NCBI GenBank assembly: GCA_964592375.1
Contig: CAZQDP010000013.1
Location: forward strand, 1-35,601
Direction: 5' to 3'
Length of the DNA: 35,601 nt
DNA from: CAZQDP01 sp964592375
GTDB lineage: Bacteria > Bacillota > Clostridia > RUG12999
Part shown: piece after piece, positions 16,010 to 24,297 of the stretch
Numbering within the stretch: position 1 is the stretch's first letter
How the letters are laid out: each line of letters opens with the position of its first letter
Made by a program: the position numbers and the translations under genes
The notes under the pieces: model-generated
The model's input: only the letters and a program-made list of their open reading frames with translations
Databases searched by the model: none
Told to the model about the DNA's origin: nothing

Positions 16010-17218
16010 ATGAAAAAAGCATTGGTTGAAAAGGCACTAAGTCAAGGTCAAGGTGTGCTTCGTCTTGCACCGGTATGGGTTCCGCGTTCGTTCTGTCGTC
16101 CTGGCAAACGCATTAAGCTACATCCAAGTGATTATTATGTGCTTGGCTTAGAGCGAGGCGCGATTGACGAGAGATGGTTTTCCTCCACCACCCCGGCCGA
16201 TAATGGCCCGGGTACTCCCTCCGATGAAGGTCTGAGTTACATTGTGGTAGATGAAGAGGGCAATGAAAGGGTACAACTCATTGAAGCAGTGGACTTGCTT
16301 GGCAAGGAGATTATCGGAGCGTATTTGTGGAACAAATATAAAAAGTGGCCAATGTATTCAAAGTTTTTTGATAATTTAGGCCCTCTCCCTCACCATGTTC
16401 ACCATCGCAATGAGCATGCGGCCCGTGTGGGTGCCGAAGGCAAACCGGAAATGTATTTTTATCCCTCACAGGTAAATAATCATCCCGGTGAATTCGCCTA
16501 CACCTTCTTCGGATTTAATCCGGATGTAACCAAAGAACAGGTAAAGCATGCACTGGAGAACTTTGTGAAGGGCGATAATGAGCTGCTCACTCTATCCCGT
16601 GCATATAAGCTGAAGTTGGACACCGGCTGGGACGTGCCTCCGGGCGTACTCCATGCCCCCGGCAGTTTGTGCACCTACGAACCACAGTTTGCTTCAGATG
16701 TTTATGCTATGTATCAGAGCGTGCTCTTTGCTGAGCATGCGGTTCCTCCTGCACTTCTTTGGAAGAACATGCCCGAGGAGGAAATCGGCAATTTTGAATA
16801 TCTCATTGATGTGATTGACTGGGATTTGAACGTCGATCCCGACTTTACAAAGAATAGATTTATGGCTCCCATTCCTGCCGGGAATAGCGCTGAAATGAAG
16901 AAGGCCGGATATATGGATGAATGGATCTGCTACAAATGCAAATATGCCAGTGCAAAGCGCTTAACCGTCGATCCTGGTGCTACCATCACCATTAGCGATA
17001 GTGCGGCGTATGGCATGATTGTATTGCAGGGTCACGGCAAGTTTGGCGTATGGGATATTGAAACGCCGGCACTCATTAGATATGGCCAGCTCACAAATGA
17101 TGAATTCTTTGTAACGGAGGATGCAGCAAAGAAAGGCATTACCATTACCAATCCATCCAAAACCGATCCCATTGTTATTCTGCGCCATTTTGCAGAAAAC
17201 CCGGATCTTGATTTATAA
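16010..17218 (+). CDS. phosphomannose-isomerase-like cupin protein
   Basis: About 402 residues with a class I mannose-6-phosphate isomerase-like layout. A metal-binding region LPHHVHHRNEHA is followed by a KPEMYFYP segment, a second histidine segment (VPPGVLHAPG) and a C-terminal cupin-like beta domain (GMIVLQGHGKFG). In the isomerase family these segments hold zinc and catalyse aldose-ketose interconversion. The sequence is divergent, so the substrate may be another sugar. Four consecutive ATG codons follow AAGGA. The fourth (16010) has the best spacing; the first abuts the ribosome site. It is the last gene of the DeoR operon, 16 nt after the hydrolase, and is followed by a strong terminator. 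Confidence 0.78.
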   Translation: MKKALVEKALSQGQGVLRLAPVWVPRSFCRPGKRIKLHPSDYYVLGLERGAIDERWFSSTTPADNGPGTPSDEGLSYIVVDEEGNERVQLIEAVDLLGKEIIGAYLWNKYKKWPMYSKFFDNLGPLPHHVHHRNEHAARVGAEGKPEMYFYPSQVNNHPGEFAYTFFGFNPDVTKEQVKHALENFVKGDNELLTLSRAYKLKLDTGWDVPPGVLHAPGSLCTYEPQFASDVYAMYQSVLFAEHAVPPALLWKNMPEEEIGNFEYLIDVIDWDLNVDPDFTKNRFMAPIPAGNSAEMKKAGYMDEWICYKCKYASAKRLTVDPGATITISDSAAYGMIVLQGHGKFGVWDIETPALIRYGQLTNDEFFVTEDAAKKGITITNPSKTDPIVILRHFAENPDLDL

Positions 17219-17230
17219 TTTTTACATATT

Positions 17231-17277
17231 AAAAAATGCAGGCCAAACGATTTTTATCGGGAGGCCTGCATTTTTTT
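17231..17277. terminator. bidirectional terminator after the DeoR-controlled operon
   Basis: A 14-bp stem (A-run, then TGCAGGCC / GGCCTGCA, then T-run) with an 18-nt loop, followed by seven T on the plus strand and by T on the minus strand. It serves the plus-strand operon and the convergent gene ending at 17293. Confidence 0.9.
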
Positions 17278-17292
17278 CTTTCTGATTGCGCG

Positions 17293-18252
17293 TTATTGAT
17301 CAAATATCATTTTTTTCGAAAGCTTCATCAGATCTATCGCCTCCAAATGCGAGTATAAAACCGGTCTGCATGTCGCTTGCCAGGGGGCGCTCATAAAACC
17401 CAATAGATTTTTTTCACTAATTTTTTCCTTGCAATAGCGCATGAGAAGCTCCGTGTTTTCAACACAAGCCCAATTGCTGCAGCAGGGCACCTGTTCAAAT
17501 CCCGCCTTATCTAAGACTTCATAAAACTTATATGCATCTGCCCAATCGGAGGCTGGCGGTGCATCAGGGTTTACAAAAAAACCTTTGTGATAATACCATT
17601 GGCTTTGCAGAATATCCCTTGATGTTTTGTCAATATATTCCTTGGTGTTCAGTGCCACCAAATCAGCCCACATCCAAGCCCTTGCGCCATGCTTTTCAAC
17701 TTCTTTTTGGTAGAAATGCAGATCATGGTACCACAGGTCCCCGCTTCTAAGTACAATGTACTGTTCCCCTTCTTCGATGCGATACTTCTCTTCGTCCATG
17801 CCAATATGAAAGAGCTTTGGGTAATCAAACAGTTCGCAGGCCTCGCAGATAAGATCCGCACACACTTTATAATACGCACTTGTACTCACCATTCTGCCAT
17901 ATTCACCAAGCCAAGCATCATGCGTTGTGGAAAAGTTCATTTTGGGAATAGGTGTAATTCCCATTCCTCTTAAGCGATCCAGTTCCTCTTTTAGCTCTTG
18001 TTTTGTCCATGAACCCGTGACAGCAAGTTCGGGATGACTTTCATAGATAACCCCTTCGCCAAGGTCAATGACAAGGGTATCAATCACCCCCTGCATTTCG
18101 CCTGTAATTCTCCTCCACACGTCTTTTTCACAAAGAAGCGCTTCTTCCTTGGGTCTGCCGTAATTGCTTCCGCTAAATCTCGGCAAGTGCGGTTTGTTTG
18201 CCGTATTGTCATGCCAGAAACGGTCTCCCAAATGAATTAAATATGCCCACAT
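17293..18252 (-). CDS. short GH20-like TIM-barrel protein
   Basis: A 319-residue single-domain protein without a signal peptide. The motif FHIGMDEE places D153 and E154 in an H-x-G-x-D-E arrangement like the catalytic Asp-Glu pair of GH20 beta-hexosaminidases. An early IDLGEGV strand, PKMNFSTTHDAW and the late ARAWMWADL strand also fit a GH20-like barrel with tryptophans lining the active site. It lacks the N-terminal GH20b domain and is far shorter than normal GH20 enzymes, so it may be a divergent hexosaminidase-like hydrolase or a relative with another reaction. It is divergent from the AraC gene at 18379 and convergent with the DeoR operon. Confidence 0.65.
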   Translation of the reverse strand: MWAYLIHLGDRFWHDNTANKPHLPRFSGSNYGRPKEEALLCEKDVWRRITGEMQGVIDTLVIDLGEGVIYESHPELAVTGSWTKQELKEELDRLRGMGITPIPKMNFSTTHDAWLGEYGRMVSTSAYYKVCADLICEACELFDYPKLFHIGMDEEKYRIEEGEQYIVLRSGDLWYHDLHFYQKEVEKHGARAWMWADLVALNTKEYIDKTSRDILQSQWYYHKGFFVNPDAPPASDWADAYKFYEVLDKAGFEQVPCCSNWACVENTELLMRYCKEKISEKNLLGFMSAPWQATCRPVLYSHLEAIDLMKLSKKMIFDQ

Positions 18253-18269
18253 AAAAATTCCCCTTTCTA

Positions 18270-18298
18270 TTTACAAAGACTGATTGATGAGATATAAT
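18270..18298 (+). promoter_or_regulatory. promoter of the first AraC gene
   Basis: TTTACA at 18270-18275, a 17-nt spacer and TATAAT at 18293-18298, about 80 nt before the ATG. It lies in the gap shared with the divergent GH20-like gene. Confidence 0.6.
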
Positions 18299-18378
18299 GT
18301 ATCATATAAAAACCAGTAAATAAAGGCATGTTTTCGGAATGTTTTTATGTTTTTGATTACTTTTTGGAGGTCTTCACC

Positions 18379-19272
18379 ATGGATTTTTATGCTCCACACG
18401 TACTAAAAAATGAGCTTGTTGTCAATGAATATTTTTCGGCCGGGAAAACTGCGATGGACCAAAATTGCAAATTCAGAGGAGAAGTTCATGATTTCTGGGA
18501 AATCGTATATGTTACCTCCGGTCATCTTGACATTACAAGCGGCGAAGTCTTTCACAGTCTTTGCCCTGGCGAGATTGCCTTTCATGCACCCGGTACATTT
18601 CACAAGCTCATCAGCCTACCCAAGGAATCTACAGAGATTTATTGCATTGGCTTTTCTACCAACTACCCGCTTGAACAATATGTTTTGGGGAAAGTTTTCT
18701 GTGCAACGGAAGAAATCAAGACTCTATACACCTTGCTTTTCAGCATCGTAGCACATTTTCAAAAAAAGAGTATATTTGAAGGAAAAATTCATCATCGCAT
18801 AGAAAATGAGGATGTGTTATATGGAAGCGAGCAATTGATGAAGAATTATATTGAATGCATCCTCATATCCTGCCTACAATTGCTTAAAAATCAACGCCAA
18901 GTTTTCGACCATAATCGCATTATGTCCTCCGCCGCTGAGCTTTTTAAGATGGCTACCACCTATATTGCCGAGGTTATCATGAGTTCTGAGCAATCTCGTG
19001 AATTCTGTATCAGCACCTTATGCATTGTTCTTGGCGCAAGCAGGAGTAGCCTGAATAAAGCGTTCAAGAAGTACACAGACAACGGGATTATGGAGTATTT
19101 TAACGCTCGAAGAATTGATAAGGCCATTGTGCTTATCAAAAAAGGAATGAATATTAGGGTGGTTTCTGAAATGATGGGGTTTTCTTCTCAGCAGTATTTT
19201 ACCACTGTTTTTAAGCGAAAAACGGGAATTACCCCTTCAAAATTTAAAAAGAATTTCATCCTAAGCAAATAG
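18379..19272 (+). CDS. AraC family transcriptional regulator
   Basis: A 297-residue regulator. The N-terminal cupin-like sensing domain includes HDFWEIVYVTSG, then PGEIAFHAPGTFHKL. The C-terminal double helix-turn-helix (about 200-297) includes GASRSSLNKAFKKY and the second-motif segment VSEMMGFSSQQYFTTVFKR, with the usual GITPSKFKK end. GGAGG lies 8 nt before the ATG. It is divergent from the GH20-like gene and convergent with the GH20 gene, so control of one or both is likely. It resembles the second AraC regulator at 21368 in the sensing domain, which suggests related inducers. Confidence 0.93.
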   Translation: MDFYAPHVLKNELVVNEYFSAGKTAMDQNCKFRGEVHDFWEIVYVTSGHLDITSGEVFHSLCPGEIAFHAPGTFHKLISLPKESTEIYCIGFSTNYPLEQYVLGKVFCATEEIKTLYTLLFSIVAHFQKKSIFEGKIHHRIENEDVLYGSEQLMKNYIECILISCLQLLKNQRQVFDHNRIMSSAAELFKMATTYIAEVIMSSEQSREFCISTLCIVLGASRSSLNKAFKKYTDNGIMEYFNARRIDKAIVLIKKGMNIRVVSEMMGFSSQQYFTTVFKRKTGITPSKFKKNFILSK

Positions 19273-19274
19273 AT

Positions 19275-19301
19275 AGGCAGGTTAAAAGCCACCTTGCCTT
19301 T
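19275..19301 (+). terminator. possible terminator of the first AraC gene
   Basis: AGGCAGGT pairs with ACCTTGCCT (one bulged T) around a TAAAAGCC loop, followed by TTTAT. It starts directly after the stop codon. The T-run is short. Confidence 0.45.
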
Positions 19302-19350
19302 ATCCCACCCATCTACTGAAGTGCATTTACATTATATGGAGTTGCATGAT

Positions 19351-21243
19351 TTATTGATACGTTCTTAAAATACTGCTCCATCCGAATATCGCTTCTCTAA
19401 CCAAATACAGCTCACTTTCTTGGTTAAGTATCCGCCTTTTCTTTGCAAAATCATCATACCAAAGCTCAAGCTCGTCAGCAAGCGCATCGGGAGAAAGCGG
19501 AAGTGCAATCTCTTGCTCTCCGTCATATCGATATAAAATAGCCAAAATCGCATTGGACAGTGCCAAGCCTTTCAGGGCTACGAGTATAGGCTTTATGCCA
19601 TCGCCAAAAGAGGGGTTGAGTGTGGGCGCCAGTCTTAATACCTTTTCATATCCATCGCTGATATCTTTATACGCCTGGGTGATGGAGCTTGCGCTAAAAT
19701 ATTGCGTGCTTTTCAGTGATTTGTATATTCCGTCTATGTTTAGCACCTGGTGCAAATCCTCAGGCATATAGCCCATCTTTGCATTGTAAATACGATTGAG
19801 TGTGCCCCAGTCCATTTGCGATGCCTCCGCTGCCAGATGGATGATTTTGAGTAGCTCCCCTGAGAAATCTCCGTATTCCAATATGGATAAATCTTTTTCA
19901 AACACATCCACTTCGTCTTCGCTCGCATATACATTTGTATTCCAGCCAAGGGCTGCGGCATAAATCATAACAGGCAAGGAAGCCTCAATGGGAGAAAGGT
20001 GCCCGATATCGCCCCAATCTGTTTGCAATAGTCCGCTTGCACCAAACGCTTTTCCATACAGTGCATGCTTTAATGTGTTTTTGTATGCCTTCGAATATCG
20101 ATTGATAAAGGTTGACCATGACCAAGTGCCGCTGCACACATATTGCTCCAATCCGGATTTGCTTATTTGCTCATGTGCAATGGATGAAACATTCGGATCA
20201 TAGTCCCAGTTTAATGCAATGACATTTTTCGGAATATTCGCCAGCAGCTGTGGACTTCTTAATACCATATCACCCCAGAACATAACCTGTTTTCCCTTTG
20301 CGGCAACATGCTCAATGATTTGATTTAGAAATATTACATACGCTTTGTCTTTGCCATGATTTTCACAATACTCCTTCGATCGCCCCTTTCCTAAATCAAA
20401 GGTTTCATCTCCGCAAATGTTAAACTTCGAGGAAGAAAAGAGCGGCAAATAGATATCAATCATTCGCTTTACAAGCGCAATAGACTCCGGGTTTGTGATA
20501 TCCAGCGTGTGATGATACCCCTTTGCAAACCAATAAGCCTTGCCGGCATTATTCTCCTTCATTTCTCTTAAATGAGAATGTTTTTTTGTTGTGAGCAAGT
20601 CATATAAGTGACCAAAGGTTGCCATCGATGGCACCAATTCAATATAATGCTGCTTACAGTATTCATCAAGCTCTATCACTTCACCCGGAGTGATATGCCC
20701 CCTTCCCGCCCACATTTCGCTTGCAAAATCAAACGGAAAAATATTTTCCACATAGAACTGAAATTGATTGATTTTATATTGTGCCAATTTGTCAATTTCC
20801 AGCTTTAGCGCATCCAAGGTCGGAATTTTCCCCCTTGTTATATCCTGATATACGCCACGCACCGGGTAGCATGGTTCATCCTCTATGTGGCAGCAAGGCA
20901 AGGCGGCGCCACTTTGCTTTATCATCTGCCTTAGCGTTTGCAGTGCATAGAACACCCCTGACTTAGCGCCTGTGATTTGAATGTTATCCTCGGATATTTG
21001 CAGGGTGTATGCTTCTGGATTTTCTTCATTTTTATATGAGATGATAATCTCGCCCTGCATATTGATGTTTTTATATATCATCATGGAAAAGCCGCACATT
21101 TCCTCTATTTGCTGTGCGATGGACTTTGCAGCAAGAAAAATAGAATAATCAAAGCTGGTGTCTATCACCACCTTGCTTCTGTTTTTGATAATAAATACAC
21201 CCTGCTGCCAATGCAACCTTTTGGGTTTTGGTATGAAAATCAT
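19351..21243 (-). CDS. glycoside hydrolase family 20 (beta-N-acetylhexosaminidase-like)
   Basis: A 630-residue GH20 enzyme that would remove terminal beta-linked GlcNAc or GalNAc by substrate-assisted catalysis. The N-terminal GH20b-like domain (1-115) starts with the typical PKPKRLHW and ends in GVFYALQTLRQM. The barrel begins at VRGVYQDITRGKIPT, and the catalytic pair is D279-E280 in NICGDETFD. The rest is helical. There is no signal peptide. The ATG at 21243 was chosen because AAGGAG lies 8 nt upstream; the in-frame ATG at 21264 would bury that ribosome site inside the gene. It is divergent from the second AraC gene. The specificity, GlcNAc or GalNAc, cannot be decided here. Confidence 0.9.
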   Translation of the reverse strand: MIFIPKPKRLHWQQGVFIIKNRSKVVIDTSFDYSIFLAAKSIAQQIEEMCGFSMMIYKNINMQGEIIISYKNEENPEAYTLQISEDNIQITGAKSGVFYALQTLRQMIKQSGAALPCCHIEDEPCYPVRGVYQDITRGKIPTLDALKLEIDKLAQYKINQFQFYVENIFPFDFASEMWAGRGHITPGEVIELDEYCKQHYIELVPSMATFGHLYDLLTTKKHSHLREMKENNAGKAYWFAKGYHHTLDITNPESIALVKRMIDIYLPLFSSSKFNICGDETFDLGKGRSKEYCENHGKDKAYVIFLNQIIEHVAAKGKQVMFWGDMVLRSPQLLANIPKNVIALNWDYDPNVSSIAHEQISKSGLEQYVCSGTWSWSTFINRYSKAYKNTLKHALYGKAFGASGLLQTDWGDIGHLSPIEASLPVMIYAAALGWNTNVYASEDEVDVFEKDLSILEYGDFSGELLKIIHLAAEASQMDWGTLNRIYNAKMGYMPEDLHQVLNIDGIYKSLKSTQYFSASSITQAYKDISDGYEKVLRLAPTLNPSFGDGIKPILVALKGLALSNAILAILYRYDGEQEIALPLSPDALADELELWYDDFAKKRRILNQESELYLVREAIFGWSSILRTYQ

Positions 21244-21271
21244 GGTGCTGATCTCCTTTTTCATTTTATGA

Positions 21272-21300
21272 TTTGCTTTTTATCATTCTTATGATATAAT
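21272..21300 (+). promoter_or_regulatory. promoter of the second AraC gene
   Basis: TTTGCT at 21272 followed by a perfect TATAAT at 21295-21300 (17-nt spacer; 16 if TTGCTT is used). An inverted repeat TATCAT/ATGATA (21281-21296) overlaps the -10 region and could be a regulator site for this divergent gap. Confidence 0.5.
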
Positions 21301-21367
21301 GACATGAAGATAGGTTGTATGTTCCGATTAGCATATCTTCAAGAAGCCATGACGTTGAGGTGAGACA

Positions 21368-22237
21368 ATGCCAATATTTATTAAACATAAGCTTAGTAAT
21401 CTCATTAATATCACAAAAGTTGCCACCATATTTAGCAGAGAACATGCACCGGGGTATACCTATGGTGGCGAGAGCCATGACTTTTGGGAGCTTGTTTATG
21501 TAGAAAGCGGTCAAATGTGTGCGAAGGCAGATGAAAAGGAGATTATTGTAAATGCCGGAGAAATCATTTTTCATAAGCCCAATGAATATCATGATGTCAG
21601 TGTTTTAGGTCGCATTCCTGCCAACCTGATTATTATTACCTTTACAACCTCATCTGCCGCTATGAATTTTTTCTTTCATAAAAAAATTGCCGTTCCGAGT
21701 GAGATTTTGCCTCTTCTTTTTGATATTATACGAGAAAGTCGCGATGCGTTTTGCTACTTAAAAAGTCAAGAACCCATTGTACAACTCATTCCGCTTCCGA
21801 GTGCTCCCATAGGAGCTGAGCAACTGATTAAAATTCATTTGGAGCAGTTGCTGATTTGTCTTATTCGAAACGAAACCTCCCACTCCAATCCTTTTTATAC
21901 TTCTAAATCGGGTTTTGAAGCAAAAATCGTATCCTCCATCAAGCAGGAGCTTACTGAGAGAGTAAATGGGGTGATTTCCATCCATGAGCTGTGCCGCATC
22001 ACCAATTATTCCAAGAGCTATATTTCCGCTATTTTCAAGGCATCAACGGGTATGAGTATCATTACTTATTTTAACACACTCAAGATAAACAAAGCCAAAG
22101 AGCTCATTATGCAAAATACATACACCATCAGTGAAATTTCTGCTATGCTCTCATTTGGTACGCATCAATACTTTACAAAGATTTTCAAGTCGGTTGTCGG
22201 CATGTCTCCTCAGCAATATGCACGACATAAACGATAG
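21368..22237 (+). CDS. AraC family transcriptional regulator
   Basis: A 289-residue AraC regulator with an N-terminal cupin sensing domain (HDFWELVYVESG, then AGEIIFHKPNEYHDV) and a C-terminal pair of helix-turn-helix motifs (ITNYSKSYISAIFKAST, then ISEISAMLSFGTHQYFTKIFK). The end GMSPQQYARH is typical. The ATG follows GAGGTGAG. It is divergent from the GH20 gene and probably its activator. Its stop lies 62 nt from the stop of the convergent isomerase gene. It is a paralogue in layout of the 18379 regulator, though the sequences have clearly diverged. Confidence 0.93.
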   Translation: MPIFIKHKLSNLINITKVATIFSREHAPGYTYGGESHDFWELVYVESGQMCAKADEKEIIVNAGEIIFHKPNEYHDVSVLGRIPANLIIITFTTSSAAMNFFFHKKIAVPSEILPLLFDIIRESRDAFCYLKSQEPIVQLIPLPSAPIGAEQLIKIHLEQLLICLIRNETSHSNPFYTSKSGFEAKIVSSIKQELTERVNGVISIHELCRITNYSKSYISAIFKASTGMSIITYFNTLKINKAKELIMQNTYTISEISAMLSFGTHQYFTKIFKSVVGMSPQQYARHKR

Positions 22238-22258
22238 GAAAAATTGCTAAAAATGAGT

Positions 22259-22296
22259 TTAGGCTACGCGAGCTTATGAAAATTCACGTAGCCTAA
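22259..22296. terminator. terminator between the second AraC gene and the convergent isomerase gene
   Basis: A perfect 10-bp stem (TTAGGCTACG / CGTAGCCTAA) with an 18-nt loop, placed between convergent stops. The T-runs on both sides are poor, so termination efficiency is uncertain. Confidence 0.6.
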
Positions 22297-22299
22297 CCA

Positions 22300-23115
22300 T
22301 TATATATACTGTTCAATAAATGCTTTTGCCTTTTTAATGTCAGTGATTTGCTGCTCTCCACTAATTTCTCTTTCAATAATCAAAGCCTCGCATGTACCAA
22401 GTGCAAGAAGCTTTGGCAAAAATAACTCAAAGTGCACCCTGCCCTCTCCGATTGCTTTTTCCACGCCCAAAAATCTCGGGTCGGTGGGATATTCTCCGTC
22501 TTTCACATGAATTGAATTCACATATTCCCCGTAAATATCAAGTGCATCAATGGGATTTGCCTTTCCGTACAGCAGAAGATTGGCAGGGTCTAAATTAATT
22601 CTCAGGTTATCCGTGCCAACATCCCTGATGAGGCGCAAAAGAGTAATCGGTGTTTCCTGACCGGTCTCAAATCCAAAATTAACACCTTTTCCTTTTGCAT
22701 AGTTTGCCAAATGTCTTGTTACCGCCACAACCTCTCCATATTCTGTTGTGGATGGATTTTCAGGTACAAACCCCATATGGGTATATACATCCTTTACCTG
22801 CAGCTTTTGCGCAAAATCAATGGCAAGCTTTAACTGTGCGCATCTTTCATACCGATATGCCGCAGGGACAAGTCCCAAGGTTTGCGGGCCTTCGGTGAAA
22901 TTCCATGCAGTAGGTCCTTCCCAGCCTGCCCAAATGGAGGCGATGTGCAGGCCCTCTTTCTCGAACTTTTTGAGCTTTTCCACATTTTCATCTGTGTAAA
23001 GTGACATATTCCAACAGCTCAGCTGTACATAATGAATGCCAAGTGCAAAGGTCTCGGCGGGACCTTTTTCTAATAAATGTTTACAATTTGAGATTACACC
23101 AATATTGGGTTTCAT
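22300..23115 (-). CDS. TIM-barrel sugar isomerase/epimerase (AP endonuclease 2 superfamily)
   Basis: A 271-residue metal-dependent TIM barrel. Candidate metal ligands appear in the usual order: glutamate in GFETGQE, aspartate in INLDPANL, histidine in SIHVKDGEYP and glutamate in IIEREI. These enzymes isomerise or epimerise ketoses or, in IolE- and DgpC-type branches, act on keto-inositols and keto-glycosides. It lies 17 nt after the Gfo/Idh/MocA gene, so the two form an operon in which the oxidoreductase likely makes the keto substrate. GAGGGAG precedes the ATG. It differs clearly from the 10955 barrel. Confidence 0.87.
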   Translation of the reverse strand: MKPNIGVISNCKHLLEKGPAETFALGIHYVQLSCWNMSLYTDENVEKLKKFEKEGLHIASIWAGWEGPTAWNFTEGPQTLGLVPAAYRYERCAQLKLAIDFAQKLQVKDVYTHMGFVPENPSTTEYGEVVAVTRHLANYAKGKGVNFGFETGQETPITLLRLIRDVGTDNLRINLDPANLLLYGKANPIDALDIYGEYVNSIHVKDGEYPTDPRFLGVEKAIGEGRVHFELFLPKLLALGTCEALIIEREISGEQQITDIKKAKAFIEQYI

Positions 23116-23132
23116 CGTTAGCTCCCTCTTTC

Positions 23133-24149
23133 TTATAATTCAATCGGTTTTTGCTGGATAATAGACTGCTCTTCTCCTCGTGCAATTTTGATTGAAAGCA
23201 TGGTGGAACGAGGTGACACCTTTTCGTTTTTTATTCCTTTTTCGCAGCAATCAATGAACTTTTCTATTTCTGTCACATATGCATCCGCTTTTTGATATGT
23301 TGGCTCAATTTGGGTTCCGTTATTGTCAAAAACCAAGAGCTTGCCCTTTTCATAAATAACGCTCGCCAGCTCAAATTGTGCCAAATATTCCATCCTGAAA
23401 GGAAATCCTTTGTTGTATATCCAGCTACCAACGGCTGATATTTGCATATTGTTTTCATAAATATATCTTGTTTCAACACTTGGCCATCTTCCTTTTTCCT
23501 CACATAATACAGCAGCTGAAGACACCATTTTAGGCATTCCAAATGCGTACTGAATAAAATCAATATCATGTACATGCAAATCCAAAAGTGCCCCACCGCT
23601 TTTTTCATATTCCAAAAACCAATTGTCCTCGCACCACCATGGCACAGGAGATAACCGTATAAAGCTTGCACTTAGAAGCTTTCCATATGTTCCGTTTTCA
23701 TACACATCCTTTAAATATTCATACTCACCCCAATATCGCAAGCATTGCCCAATTTGAAGGTTTTTTCCTGACTCTTCGGCAGCAAATACCATTTCCTCGC
23801 ACTCTTTTTCATCCAGTGCCATCGGTTTTTCACAAAATACGTCGCAACCACTAAGAAGCGCCGCTACAGACATTTCCTTATGTAAAAAAGTAGGGGTAAC
23901 CACAAAAACTGCATCCAGCACTTCATTTTGCAGCATTTTTTTATAATCTGTGTACTTTTTATATTTCCCATAGTCTATGCCTGCGTCTGCCGTTCCTAAA
24001 TTAAACTGTACCTTTGCGCCCTCAAGCTTTTTTTCATCAATATCACAAATGGCGCAGATGGAAACCTTGCCCTCCCCTTCCATTTTTGCAAGATTGGTCA
24101 GATGCTTGGTGCCAAGTGCTCCAAGTCCGATAATGGCTATCTTTTTCAT
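23133..24149 (-). CDS. Gfo/Idh/MocA family oxidoreductase
   Basis: A 338-residue NAD(P)-dependent sugar or inositol dehydrogenase. The N-terminal Rossmann domain starts with IIGLGALG (6-13) and holds the family EKP motif with its catalytic lysine (CEKPMAL, 106-112). The C-terminal alpha/beta domain has LLDLHVHDIDFIQY with the catalytic histidine region. The ATG at 24149 was chosen because GGAGTG lies about 9 nt upstream; an upstream in-frame start would add five residues. It is the first gene of a two-gene operon with the 22300 TIM barrel. Its leader holds a perfect inverted repeat. The substrate is not readable. Confidence 0.92.
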   Translation of the reverse strand: MKKIAIIGLGALGTKHLTNLAKMEGEGKVSICAICDIDEKKLEGAKVQFNLGTADAGIDYGKYKKYTDYKKMLQNEVLDAVFVVTPTFLHKEMSVAALLSGCDVFCEKPMALDEKECEEMVFAAEESGKNLQIGQCLRYWGEYEYLKDVYENGTYGKLLSASFIRLSPVPWWCEDNWFLEYEKSGGALLDLHVHDIDFIQYAFGMPKMVSSAAVLCEEKGRWPSVETRYIYENNMQISAVGSWIYNKGFPFRMEYLAQFELASVIYEKGKLLVFDNNGTQIEPTYQKADAYVTEIEKFIDCCEKGIKNEKVSPRSTMLSIKIARGEEQSIIQQKPIEL

Positions 24150-24168
24150 TGTATCACACTCCAAATCA

Positions 24169-24201
24169 ATAAAGGTAAGCCGTTTGTTGGCTTACCTTTA
24201 T
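24169..24201 (-). repeat. perfect 13-bp inverted repeat in the leader of the Gfo/Idh operon
   Basis: ATAAAGGTAAGCC and GGCTTACCTTTAT are perfect complements around a 7-nt spacer, ending about 20 nt before the Gfo/Idh start codon. On the minus strand the stem is followed by TTTATTGATTT, a weak T-run. It could terminate the activator transcript coming from 24298, act as an attenuator in the leader, or be a protein-binding site. Confidence 0.6.
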
Positions 24202-24241
24202 CATACCGTATTCTGCTTTTTTGTAAATACCTTTGTACAAT

Positions 24242-24270
24242 CTTATAAATTTTTTATACAATAGTGTAAA
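24242..24270 (-). promoter_or_regulatory. promoter of the Gfo/Idh operon
   Basis: Minus-strand TTTACA (24270-24265), a 17-nt spacer and TATAAG (24247-24242). Transcription would begin near 24235 and run through the inverted repeat at 24169-24201. Confidence 0.5.
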
Positions 24271-24297
24271 TTTATCTCTTTCACACTTAGCAATGAA

